Below are positions 54,447 to 64,000 of a stretch of 64,000 nucleotides of DNA, piece after piece (within the stretch, counting starts at the first letter, position 1; each line of letters opens with the position of its first letter). Location of the stretch: contig JADNRV010000267.1 of the NCBI GenBank assembly GCA_015499995.1, positions 1-64,000 of the forward strand. Direction: 5' to 3'. Below the pieces are notes generated by a model. It saw nothing but the letters and a program-made list of their open reading frames with translations. It was not told the DNA's origin and ran no database searches. A program made the position numbers and the translations under genes. The stretch comes from Flammula alnicola (lineage: Eukaryota; Basidiomycota; Agaricomycetes; Agaricales; Strophariaceae).

Positions 54447-56068
54447 CTAGCTTTTGCCGGTGCCGGTTTCCGCCTTCTGATCGACTATTGAGTCCATATT
54501 TAAAACGTTCCCAGAGTTCAAGAACGCTTCCATGTCCATAGAAAAACCCACTTCAGAATCCTGAGGGTTTGAGAAGAATCCAGAGGGAAGGTTATTCAGA
54601 TCAATGGAGTTGAGATCATCGAATGCTTCGCCCGTGCCGTGCATAGATGGATCGTCCGAAGGCGAGGGTTTGACATCCATGAGATCCGAGGCCGCAGAAA
54701 ATTGGGCCAATAAACTTCCTGGAGAAGGAACCGAATTCGACTGAGATTGCAACATAGATCCAGAAGCATCCATGTCAACTCCCAAATCTCCACTGGAAGT
54801 AAAATCGCCAAAGAGTTCATCAGTTGCAGGAGAAGTGATATTAAAATTATTGAGGGCATCTCCTTCTTTCAGCGGCTGATTGTCGGTTTCATGGTTTTGT
54901 AGTTGTTCACCTTCACCATCATCTAGTAAAGGTGAGAACAGTCCATCATGAGGGATACTGGACTCGCCGGATTCGGCAGGATTGCCGAAAGGATCTGCTA
55001 CGTTTGACATGTCAATGTCCATGGCATCAAGGTCCAGTTCGATTGGTTTGTCCGATGAGTCTCCAAGTCCAACACCCAGCGCCGCCAAATCAGACTCTTT
55101 ATGTGGCATATGCATTTCGTCCGGAAGAGTGAGGTCAATTTCTGTCGGCCCATGAGTACCATCGAGAGGTAATGAAGAGCTGGCAAAAGCGGCCATGAGG
55201 TCCGGAGGAAATTCATTGGGACCAACGGGACGAGCAGACTTTGGGGCCAATGTAACTGGAGAAGCAAGCCCTTTTGAATAGAGAGCCGCTTCTTCTTCTG
55301 TGATTCTGAGTGATGTCGAGGAGAGGTCAAGCTTGAGAGGGAACTGTGGTCGATGAAGCGATGATATGGATATCGCCGATGGCCTTCTGCCGAGTGCTGT
55401 ATTCAAAACCGGAGAATTCCTCGGATTTGTGCTGCCGCCGTCTAAGGGAGGTTGGGTAGCAGAAGTATCCATCGCTGTTTCAGACAAGAGCGGGGGGACA
55501 GGAGGGGGCAACATCAATGCTTCAGCATTCTTTCGTCTTTCTTCAGCCTCGATCCGTTCTTCTTCTCGTCGCAAGTCGCGCTTCAAAACACTGATAGCAC
55601 GAAGCTGGGCATGGGCATTAGTATTTTGGTATAACGGCCGAGGACGATTGGGAACTTGCAAGATGAGCTTCAATGGAGTCGCAGAGTTGGTCGTACTTCT
55701 CGACATCGCGTCCAAGAGCCGCTGTAAGGGATTGTGGTGGGTTGGGAATGTGCTTTTCTATGCCTCTGTTGATATTTGTTAAGTAAAATCTTGCTATGAC
55801 CATCTGACTCAAAACGCACAACTTGCGAGTAGCAGCATAGAAGTTATAAATTTGCCCAGTCTTTACAACAGCGTCCTGATGTGACTTGAGACACATATAT
55901 TGAAGCGACTTTACGAAAGGAAAGCACCTTGAGACAACGCGTCAAAGCCTCGAATTCTGGTTGCAAAATCTTCTCTTCGGAAGTTTCGGTGGATGATGGA
56001 GTTGGTATAGCTTTACTGTCTTTATTTTCGGTACTGGCATTAGATAATTTAGGAGTTTCAGATGCCAT
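54447..56068 (-). CDS. Acidic protein with conserved helical N-terminus, possible Mediator-type subunit
   Basis: Not firmly recognised. Start MASETPKLSNASTENKDSKA (ATG 56066-56068). Exons give EFEALTRCLK, then DAVVKTGQIYNFYAATRKL, then IEKHIPNPPQSLTAALGRDV EKYDQLCDSIEAHL. A 55-bp GC-AG intron (55605-55659; donor gcaagt) joins in frame to LRAISVLKRDLRREEERIEA. The remaining 350 residues are disordered and acidic, with IDLTLPDE and PIELDLDAMDID (SIM- or activation-like) and many D/E/S/P. It ends DQKAETGTGKS at 54447. The N-terminal four-helix-like block looks conserved, and length and composition suggest a nuclear transcription component such as a Mediator tail subunit, which is only a guess. 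Splicing is better supported than function. Confidence 0.6.
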
Positions 56069-56751
56069 GATGGATTCGTGATGGGTCGAGCAAGTTGAAG
56101 AAAGAGCAAGGAACGTCAGTAATAGTAATACGACTATTATTACTAAGTAGTAGGGAAAGTACACGTGATGCTTGGCTGCTTGCGCGGTGCGCACTGCGCC
56201 TCTTTCAATCTTCCTTCCCTAAAAACCCATTAAAAACCGGTTCGTTCGTACTCAACCAGATTTCAGTCCAGCGTTACAAAACAAGTTATTTTTTGTGCAT
56301 TTCAATGTCTTTTTGGCTGTTTGGACCCTCAGAAATATTTCCTTCATGATATGGCCTACAGACACATCAAGTTGAAGCTTTCGTTGGAACGGTGACCCAT
56401 AATATTGCAATGGACCTGCCAATTATTAGTCTCTGAATTCTCATACCTCGTCTCTTCGAATACTTCGCGGTTTTAAGTCAATTCAGAGCTGCCCGTAGGG
56501 TTTTACCCACAATAAATAGGCGGTTGCAGGGACTTCCATAACAGGCGTGTGCAACTCTGCATATCCGAGTCCGTGTCCCGAGTGAAAATCCTTTCAACTT
56601 CACCCTCTCTCCTTATTTTTGGCCCAGGATATCTGTGGACCTGTCCAGCTGGTTATCGGACTGACTTGGCTGGGTACATATTGTCGAATCTTTATGTGGG
56701 GAGTATCCTGTTGAATTTGATTCATATTCATGCAAGACTGCTCCGCGCTCG
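56069..56751. promoter_or_regulatory. Divergent intergenic region upstream of Vps38/Atg14-like gene
   Basis: 683 bp between divergent genes. TATTACTA and AATAGTAATA form a short inverted pair around 56113-56148. No coding signal. Confidence 0.45.
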
Positions 56752-59700
56752 ATGCTTCCGAGTGCAACGACGCCCGTTGTTCAGCCTATCTACGAGGATG
56801 GTCATACAAACCCAGTAAGCTCACTTTACTCTCATATATTAATCATACTTATGTATTTTAGCGACGTATCCGACACATAACTGGAATTCAAATCCGCAAT
56901 CTAACACCCTTCCCTGTGCGCGATGCCTTCACGTCAGCCTTAACTCGGCCCGCAGAACAACCCCATTTCAATGCATCTGGCGTTATAGATGACCTCGGAG
57001 CGATGATATTAAGAAAACGTACTCGGAAGGTCTCTACGAACTCGACTGGAACCCGACGCAGTCTCAAGTGGGATGATGGAATCCTTGACCAGAAGGACAT
57101 GTCAACATCTGTCGAATCAAGGGGCAGGGCGACGTCTATTTCTTCAACCACTCTTACAAATAATGGAAATCCCTTAACCAGTCCTAGCAATGGCACGCAA
57201 CCCTTCAGTTCGTCTCGGTCGACGCATTCATTGCGAGGGCGTCGCGCTCGGACAAGTTCCATGGCGTCGTCCAGCAGCAATCATCTGGCGAACATATCTT
57301 TTCCAGCGGGCTCCTCGTCGACATCCATTCCTTCCCTTCTTCCAGATAATTCTCAAGCCGGTTTGGAGAAAGTCATCAATTCCAGATTGGTTGAGACTTT
57401 CATTGCTATCGGCGTACCCACACGTACTGGTCAGGAGCTCGAATCGTCTAGTTCAAACCTCCTGTCGCCATCTGGTGGCTCACAAATTGCCTTGCGCTCT
57501 GCTCCACTGCAAGCGTCCTCTTTTTTGCCAACTTCACGCAGCCAGAAATTGGTTTCCGTTGCTCCGTCAAGCACAAAAGATTCCTTAACCGTAGTTCCAC
57601 TTCACAAAAAACAATCGTCTACGCCGAACTCAGCGCCTCCATCCAAAACTGCCTTCAAACTCGCAGTTAAGCAGGATATCAGACCCAGAGGGCCGTCGAA
57701 CACTCTATTGAATGGAATATCCCCTCCTTCACCTGTTTCGTCCCCCAGAAAGGGTAAATCGGTCGCAAACCCACCATCTGAGATGGAAAAGGTCGTTACC
57801 AATAAATCAGAGTCTCCTGTCTATTTCTCTCCAATCCATCGACCCTCGACCAATCCCTTTTTCCCGATTGATGCGCGTTCTGGTCGTGACTTTCCACAAT
57901 GGTCTGACACGAGTGGTCACAGTTTAAAAATCGAGGTATGGGGGAAAGTAGCAGTGCGAGGAAGGAGAGAGGAATGGGCTCTACAAGGGCGTCAGCATCA
58001 GACAGAGCCTCCTATCGACGATGACGCTCATGACTGGAAGTTGTTGGATGAACGGGACATTAATCTGAATAAGCTAATCCCTCTTCCCGACGATGTACGC
58101 ACCCATTTGTCCAATCGCTCGGATTCTCATTAATTTCATCTTTCAGCTAGACACCAACCCATCAGCGCTTCCTTCAAACACTGTCCTTGTTACCCTGTCA
58201 CCCCCAGGGCAGACTCTCTACCTACCTCCTTCTCTGACGTCTGTTTCCCGGTCCTCATCACCATCTGGCGGGTATACTTCAGATCCCGAATCGGAAATTC
58301 GGAAAGCCAAGCAAGACAATGACCAGCCACATTCTACGGCTGATGTTCTTTCGCCTGCCGAAATATTACCACTTTCTCGCAGAAGACGTCACAAAGGTAT
58401 ACAAAGCCCGGCTGATTTGAGAGACAATGCAAAGACAGCTGGTTGGCTGGAATTGTTCAAGTACGTATGTATTCTATCGCCTAGTATATCCAACTCAAGG
58501 AACCTTCAGGCTTGTTACCATCCAGTCTCTCATTTTGGATAACGAATCATCGCTTGGCGAGGTGGTCCGGAAGATCGATGGTCTACTAGAAGATGACGAG
58601 ACGTTCCCCCTTGTATGCTTCTTCTGGTACCTTATTCTTTGCTTGTCTAACCGTTCAACAGAGACGTGAGATATCTGAACGGGAAGCTCATATCAAAGAG
58701 TTGAGCACGAACTACAATGTGGTTGTGGAGCTGTCTGCGAAGAGTAAGGAGCACACGAGCTGGAATTTCCATATGCTAATTTGTTTTCAGGGAAACTAGA
58801 AATTGCTGATCGCGCTCAAAGGCTGAAAACCCGAGCTGATCTTCTTGCGTCTGCCAGAGACGCCCTTCAACTGAATTCGGAGATGGATGACAGGATAGAT
58901 ACTGAAAGGTAGGTTGCTATTTTTCGTCTTCCACCGTCATTCAATGTCATCTTTTGAACAGAACCCGGCTAATTTTAATGCGCGAGAGGATGGCCTCCGC
59001 ACGGACTTCTCTACTATCTACGCTATCTACAATTTTCCCCATAGAACTCTATTCTCCTCCTGACCTACTCTTTACCATCCTGGATGTGCCATTACCCATT
59101 CCACTTAACTCTAACGACCCAGCGCCACCTTTAACAATGCCAGAGCACAAGGAGGTGACGGAGGAAGCTGTTGCAACTGCCCTTGGATACGTGGCTCAGG
59201 TCTTGCAGATATTAGCTGCGTATATCGGGAAACATTTGATATACCCCGTAACATGCATAGGCAGTCGTAGCTTGATCAGAGATGGGATTTCAGCTATGGT
59301 CGGACCTCGCATGTACGTGTCCTGCGCTAGATCACTTGTGTTTTGGTTGATAATATCAAATACAGGTTTCCATTGTTCTCAAAAGGAGTTGACACATATC
59401 GATTTGAATACGGTGTTTTCCTCCTGAATAAAGACATTGAAATGGTCAGTGCGCTCCCAAAGAAATTGAATTATCGTTTAATCGAGCCCCTTAGCTGATG
59501 TCCGAACGCGATCTACGAGCTCTAGATATTCGACACACGCTCCCTAATCTTAAAAACCTTTTGCTCACTCTTAGCGATGATAACGTCCACAAATACCAGT
59601 TAGTGCACGCCCTTTTACTTCTAAAAACATGCTAATTGTGACAGACCCCGACGTTCTAATCCTTCCCCTGTATGCTCGACTTCTGGCTTGGAGACTCCTC

Positions 59701-60116
59701 CGCGAGAATCATCTCCTGTGGCTGAAGATATTCAGACTCCCAAAGCATCGCATGCCCTAGTCACTGGCATACCTGTCGAAGGCACCACCACTCCAACCGC
59801 CAGTGGAGCAACTACGCCTACAACATCTATAATGTCGGACGACTCGCGAAAGCAGAGGTCGTTTCTTGGATTTGTCCCCTTCACCGATTTTCTTCGCGCA
59901 CGATATCCATCCACTAGCCAGTCGTCGGAAAAGACAGTGACCAAATCACGGGCGTCGTCTCGCAGCAGAGAAGAGTCTGAGGGTGATACAGAGGCAGACG
60001 GAGGCTCCGAACCCGACGAAGAGGACAGGATGACAATACATGCCGTTGCGTCAGAAAATCATGACAATCTTCCGGATGCTCTGGCGAGAGAAGGAAGCAC
60101 AGCAACGGAGACCTGA
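56752..60116 (+). CDS. UVRAG/Vps38-Atg14 family subunit of the PI3-kinase complex
   Basis: Subunit that directs the Vps34-Vps15-Vps30 lipid kinase to endosomes (Vps38) or autophagosome sites (Atg14). The likely start is MLPSATTPVVQPIYEDG (ATG 56752-56754), spliced to RRIRHITGIQIRNLTPFP. A long Ser/Pro-rich stretch follows, then a C2-like part with SGHSLKIEVWGKVAVRG and DDDAHDWKLLDERDINLNKL, then VLVTLSPPGQTLYLPP. Coiled coil: EISEREAHIKELSTNYNVVV and later RTRLILMRERMASARTSLLS. The C-terminal conserved block: LGYVAQVLQILAAYIGKHLI YPVTCIGSRSLIRDGISAMV, FPLFSKGVDTYRFEYGVFLL and LRALDIRHTLPNLKNLLLTL. A disordered acidic tail ends at TGA 60114-60116. SRS-IRD and YRFEYGVFLLNKDI favour the UVRAG/Vps38 branch. 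Ten or so exons. Confidence 0.85.
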
Positions 60117-61329
60117 CCCTGCTTTTTTACCAATTTCGCAGGCCGTGGTCCGTTGGACGGCAGGCGCACACTCGGCTAATTTTCTGGGGGAGGTTAAACG
60201 GATGCTGCGCGTTGTTTCCTTATATTTCTGTATGTTGGGTGGTGGTAATCTGCACAACGCCGTTATGTAGTTTACTTTCCGTTCCAACTACATATACGTT
60301 AGTCTTCGCGCTCTTTTATATAGTCGCTCTCTGCCACATTGGTGACTGACCCCTCACCAACCCCTCTCTTCTGTTTTACGTATGGACAGTAATATTTTTA
60401 GTTGATCGTGATGACAACAGGAGAGATTTGCTAACATACTGTGCCAATACATAAATGGCATGTGGACGCATCACCATATTTCTTCGCGCAATACAGGGCC
60501 GAAGCCAACGAAGCCTCTCTCTGATCGGGTTTGATCGTGATGGAAAAAAATCTTAGGCGAGAGGATTGAGAGGAGGACTGTCGTTCGACTTTAATACTGA
60601 CAGTAGCTCGAGCATTGTATGCCGGAGAAGAGTCGCAAGGATTTTCGTTTTGGCGGTGGAAGCAAATATGGCTTGACCCAGCAATTTCTACGGTGATCTC
60701 AGATCTCAAAGTTGAGGCTAAGTAGCTTTTTCAAAGGCGAAATTGGGTCAAACTGAGATGATGATGCACTGTTGAAATCATATTTAACGTTTTTTGATAG
60801 ACATAGTATGGTTCTCGAGAAATTGCAGAAAATTAAAGGAGTGGTGGATTCAGGGAGTTCTGAAGGGTGAGAATGGAAGTTTTCGAGCGAAATCGCCAGG
60901 GGCCGGAGTTGAAAAATTTGAAGGGAATTGCCGGGCCCTTTTGAGTCCAGGGCCCAAAACGTAGCGCACTCAGCGACCATTACTTATATTCTCCAGTCGA
61001 CAACCTCCTCAACCATTCTCTTCCTACCTTCTCCGTTCAACATACACGTTACTAAAAGAGTTAGTCGTCTTCTGGCTTTTTATTGCTCTTTTCTCAGATT
61101 TCTTCCAGCTCGACGCACTGTAACATCAATCCTTAAGACGGGCCTCAACCAGTTCACAGGTCAGTCGATTGATGGGCTCACTAAATGTCGTGTCCGAATT
61201 TAGTGACACTCAACCCTAGGAATCCTTTCGTGCAACTGCTCCCTCGTCGACCTATACCCTCAAAAATACCTTCTCTTTTGTCTCTGTCATTTACTGCTTT
61301 GAAAAGTTACAAGCACCTCCGTTGCGACA
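60117..61329. other. Gene-free region, 5' flank of Pumilio gene
   Basis: 1.2 kb. A minus-strand frame of 92 codons (60431-60709, MRSEITVEIAGSSHICFHRQ and on) is possible but has no family match that I recognise. A GGGCCC palindrome pair occurs at 60934-60954. From 61190 the plus strand is CT-rich, as expected for a leader of the gene at 61330. Confidence 0.45.
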
Positions 61330-64000
61330 ATGAACACTATGGAAAATACTACCTCACCTACTGATAATCACTCCTCCCCCGACGAAAGGAGTCCGCCTGC
61401 TTTTTTAGACCTTGCAGACTCCGTAAGCTTCCCGTTTGCGTTAGTTCCAGCACATACTCATTCAACTTTCAAGGCCGCGAGGTTGGGAAGTAATTTGCCC
61501 GATATGTCAGCAGTGAGTGGCCTAAGGATAATTAAGAAGAATGCTGCTGAACTTATAATTCCTTTTTGCCAGCGTGTCGAGTTGAAACGTATCGAGCACG
61601 AACGCCAGCGTCTCCTTCAGCGCAAGCTTTTTGAAGACCAAATGCGTGTTCTTGAACAACAACAAGCTCAAGAGCTCCTTAGTATTCCTTACGAGCCCAA
61701 TGGCAACGGGGGTGTTCAGCACTTAGCAGTCTCTGCACCGACAACTCCTCCTCGTCTTAATGCACAGCTCGGTGAAGCCCTTCCTAATAATCTTCTTCAG
61801 TTCCGTACTCAAGTTGACCCGGATTCGCTTTCGCAAGCTGTCGGAACTGCCGCAGACAAACGCAAATCGGTCACTTACGCTCCATCGGTGAACCTTTCTC
61901 CTGATCTTGCGACTGGCCCCGCTACGAACGGTCACAGTTTCTCGCGCCCTGCTGGTGCAAAAAGTATGCCTGCCAGCAGACGTACTTCTGCTAGTAGTCA
62001 CGACGAAGACCTCGCTGTCCACATCCAAGGCTTATCCCTCGCAGGCGACCGTTCGAACCGTGCCTCTCCGGTGCCGGCTCCTGTCTCAGCGTCGATTTTA
62101 CTCAGAGGAAACGGACGTTATGTTGATGACGAGGGTGCGCGATACGCTAGTACCTACAATGCTGGAATGATGCTCGACGAACAGTTGGATCAGGAAATGC
62201 ACAGTACGTTTTCGTTCATGTCTGGTTCATTCATTGTACCATACCTTACTATACTTTTCTCTGTAGATGCCATGAGGAACCTTCCTACTTCTGACGATGA
62301 TAAATATCACAACGCTTATCCAAGCAAGGTTCGTTGGTCGTCCTATTTCAAGACTATCTTTCTTCTTACGTCCTCCAGATATCGACAGCGTCTGCGGCAT
62401 TGGATTTGGCGCACATCTCTCAGACCTCTCCTCGCACACACTTTGCCAACAGGGCTCTTGACTCGCGAGAAAAGCCATCCGAATGGCCACAGTTCAATGG
62501 CAATCCTCGCGGTCCAGAAGGGTCTGCAACGAGGACGGATCGCCGTACAGTCACGAATCCAAATTTGACTCTGTCTGCACCGTCCGATGACATTGCAGCC
62601 AAAATTTTAGGCGGCACTGCCTCAGCGTCTGGTACCCCTCTCATCCCGCAGCAATCTCAAGGAGCTTCGCATGCCCACAACCAGGGACCTTCCTCGCGTC
62701 GAGGTTCGCCTCACAGCTTGCTGGATAGCCTATCTGCTACAACCCGCTCCGTGCCTGCCACTCCTTTGGGGATGCCTACCAACGCTCCTCATCTCTTGAA
62801 AACGCCAGGCACACCTCATACTCCGGACATCCAGGTATTGCACGGCCGCATTGCAACTCCAAATTCTCACCAGATCTCTGAGAACTCCGTCAATGCGACG
62901 GATCTGCAAGCATCTCTTTCGCGTCTTCCTACGGGGCCCTACGACACCGGTTCCTTGACATTCAACTCGATACAGTCAACAGGTCGTGACGACGTATGTT
63001 TTCATGTTATTTTAATGGACTCATCTGATTTGTTTTTCCAATAGTATGATTCAATCTATGGTATTAACAATGGAGTTGACAGCAATCACTTCAATAATTA
63101 TGGTTTCGAATCTGCTAGTCGTCCTACTGTCAATGCACCTAATGCCGTCTCCAATGGCAATGCAGCTGTACCCGTTGGTATGTATCCCTCCCAGAGCGTG
63201 TCTCGCTATGGCCTAGGCTTGGCAGGCCGCGGTAACCCTGGCACCGACGGCAAAATGAACGGGTTGCATGGTCCCAAACATAAACGTGGCGACATGGACC
63301 GGGAATGTAAGCTCTACCTCTTTTGCTCCAGAACTTATATTGAAGTCGTTAATTCCTTCTTAGTCAACAGGTTTGCTGGAACTCGCCTTGAAGATCTTCA
63401 AGGAGAGATCCCTGCCTTGTGCAAAGATCAACACGGTTGTCGCTATCTGCAAAAGAAACTCGAGGAAGGTGTGCCCGAACATCGCGATATGATTTTCCGA
63501 GAAACTTTCGGCCACTTTGCGGATCTTATGACGGGTATGTGATCCTCTTTCAAGGCACCCGACTCAATGCTAATACACTCTTAGACCCGTTCGGTAATTA
63601 TCTTTGCCAGAAACTCCTGGAATACTCTACGGATGAACAACGCAATGTCATTTGCGAGTCGGTCGCTCAAGACCTTGTCAATATCTCGCTCAATATGCAT
63701 GGAACTCGGGCCGTTCAAAAAATGATCGATTTCTTGTCGACTCGTCGACAGGCAAGTTCTTTTAACTCGTATACTACTTTTTCAAACTTACAAGTGAATA
63801 GCAGACTGATCATAGATACAACGCTCAGATCCACTCCATCATTGTTGCCCTTAGTCTCCATGTTGTTGTTCTGATCAAGGATCTGAACGGTAACCATGTC
63901 ATCCAGAAGTGTTTGAACAAACTAGCGCCAGAAGATAACCAGGTAAGTATTTTGCATTTTCTTTTTTCTAGTCTGATTGTCTGTATTTCCAGTTCATCTA
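61330..64000 (+). CDS. Pumilio/PUF RNA-binding protein, 5' part (continues past window)
   Basis: Post-transcriptional regulator binding 3' UTR UGUA-type elements. Start MNTMENTTSPTDNHSSPDER (ATG 61330-61332). The N-terminal 500 residues are disordered, with one coiled segment (RVELKRIEHERQRLLQRKLF). Several short introns include those at about 62204-62265, 62331-62378, 62997-63043, 63306-63362, 63536-63584 and 63752-63829. The PUF domain begins FAGTRLEDLQGEIPALCKDQ HGCRYLQKKLEE (repeat 1), DPFGNYLCQKLLEYSTDEQR (repeat 2), NMHGTRAVQKMIDFLS (repeat 3) and NGNHVIQKCLNKL (repeat 4). The base-contacting triads (CRYxQ, NYLCQ, TRAVQ, NHVIQ) are intact. The window ends within or after repeat 4. Orthologue class, such as Puf3 or Pum, cannot be assigned without the rest. 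Confidence 0.88.

Noticed and set aside
60431..60709. 92-codon minus-strand frame upstream of the Pumilio gene
   Set aside because: Reasonable amino-acid mix but no recognisable domain or neighbour exon; left as part of the gene-free region.
1..64000. Secondary-metabolite gene cluster around the P450
   Set aside because: No synthase, transferase or transporter lies beside the P450; its neighbour is a nuclear protease and then a retroelement.

Overview
This window is nuclear DNA of a filamentous basidiomycete, most likely a mushroom-forming agaricomycete. The evidence is gene architecture (almost every gene is cut by 50-65 bp GT-AG introns with short exons), a CBM19-like secreted protein family of agaricomycete type, a zinc-knuckle MFAP1, a germ-cell-less-type BTB protein, and a complete tyrosine-recombinase retrotransposon with split direct repeats. 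No bacterial or phage features, CRISPR arrays, rRNA genes or convincing tRNA genes were seen.

Layout. 1-3844: the 3' part of a cytochrome P450 and a GCNA/SprT-like metalloprotease with SUMO-interaction motifs. 4821-10567: a full-length Ngaro-like element on the minus strand (gag, RT-RNase H, recombinase, repeats in A1-ORFs-B1-A2-B2 order). 10568-15077: repeat-rich, apparently gene-free DNA with pyrimidine-rich arrays, a 25-bp triplicate, a TIR element with a foldback core, and a 55-bp minisatellite. 15078-43014: a conventional gene-dense region: MDV1-like fission adaptor, a small secreted or membrane protein, p23/Sba1, two secreted paralogs, a HAD phosphatase, Mgr2/Romo1, Pex10, GID1/RanBPM, Ump1, a flavoprotein, MFAP1, a BTB protein, TRAPPC5/Trs31 and a class 1A dihydroorotate dehydrogenase. 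43571-47930: a P-loop NTPase gene of the fungal RHS/Crinkler type with one hAT-like element just upstream and two more inside its exons. 49098-64000: HMG-box factor, cullin N-terminus-only protein, S1/P1 nuclease, an acidic coiled-coil protein, a UVRAG/Vps38-Atg14 family protein and the 5' part of a Pumilio gene.

Functional themes. Several neighbours act in organelle biology and protein turnover: Mdv1 (mitochondrial fission), Mgr2 (inner-membrane import) divergent from Pex10 (peroxisomal import), Gid1 (E3 ligase) divergent from Ump1 (20S assembly), p23 (Hsp90), TRAPPC5 and the Vps38/Atg14-like protein (trafficking and autophagy). No metabolic cluster is evident.

Most unusual observations. 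(1) Three hAT-like elements with different termini and exact 8-bp target duplications lie within 3.2 kb at one P-loop gene; in-silico removal of the two exonic ones rejoins the reading frame. (2) The Ngaro-like element has all split repeats and a single recombinase frameshift in an A7 run; a diverged solo repeat of the same family lies at about 35.58 kb. (3) Odd gene structures: a 4-nt microexon in MGR2, an ATG-only first exon in UMP1, a GC-AG intron, and a tandemly duplicated exon-intron unit in a secreted asparagine-rich protein. (4) A cullin-like protein that stops before the scaffold C-terminus. All splice models come from reading the sequence and have no transcript support.
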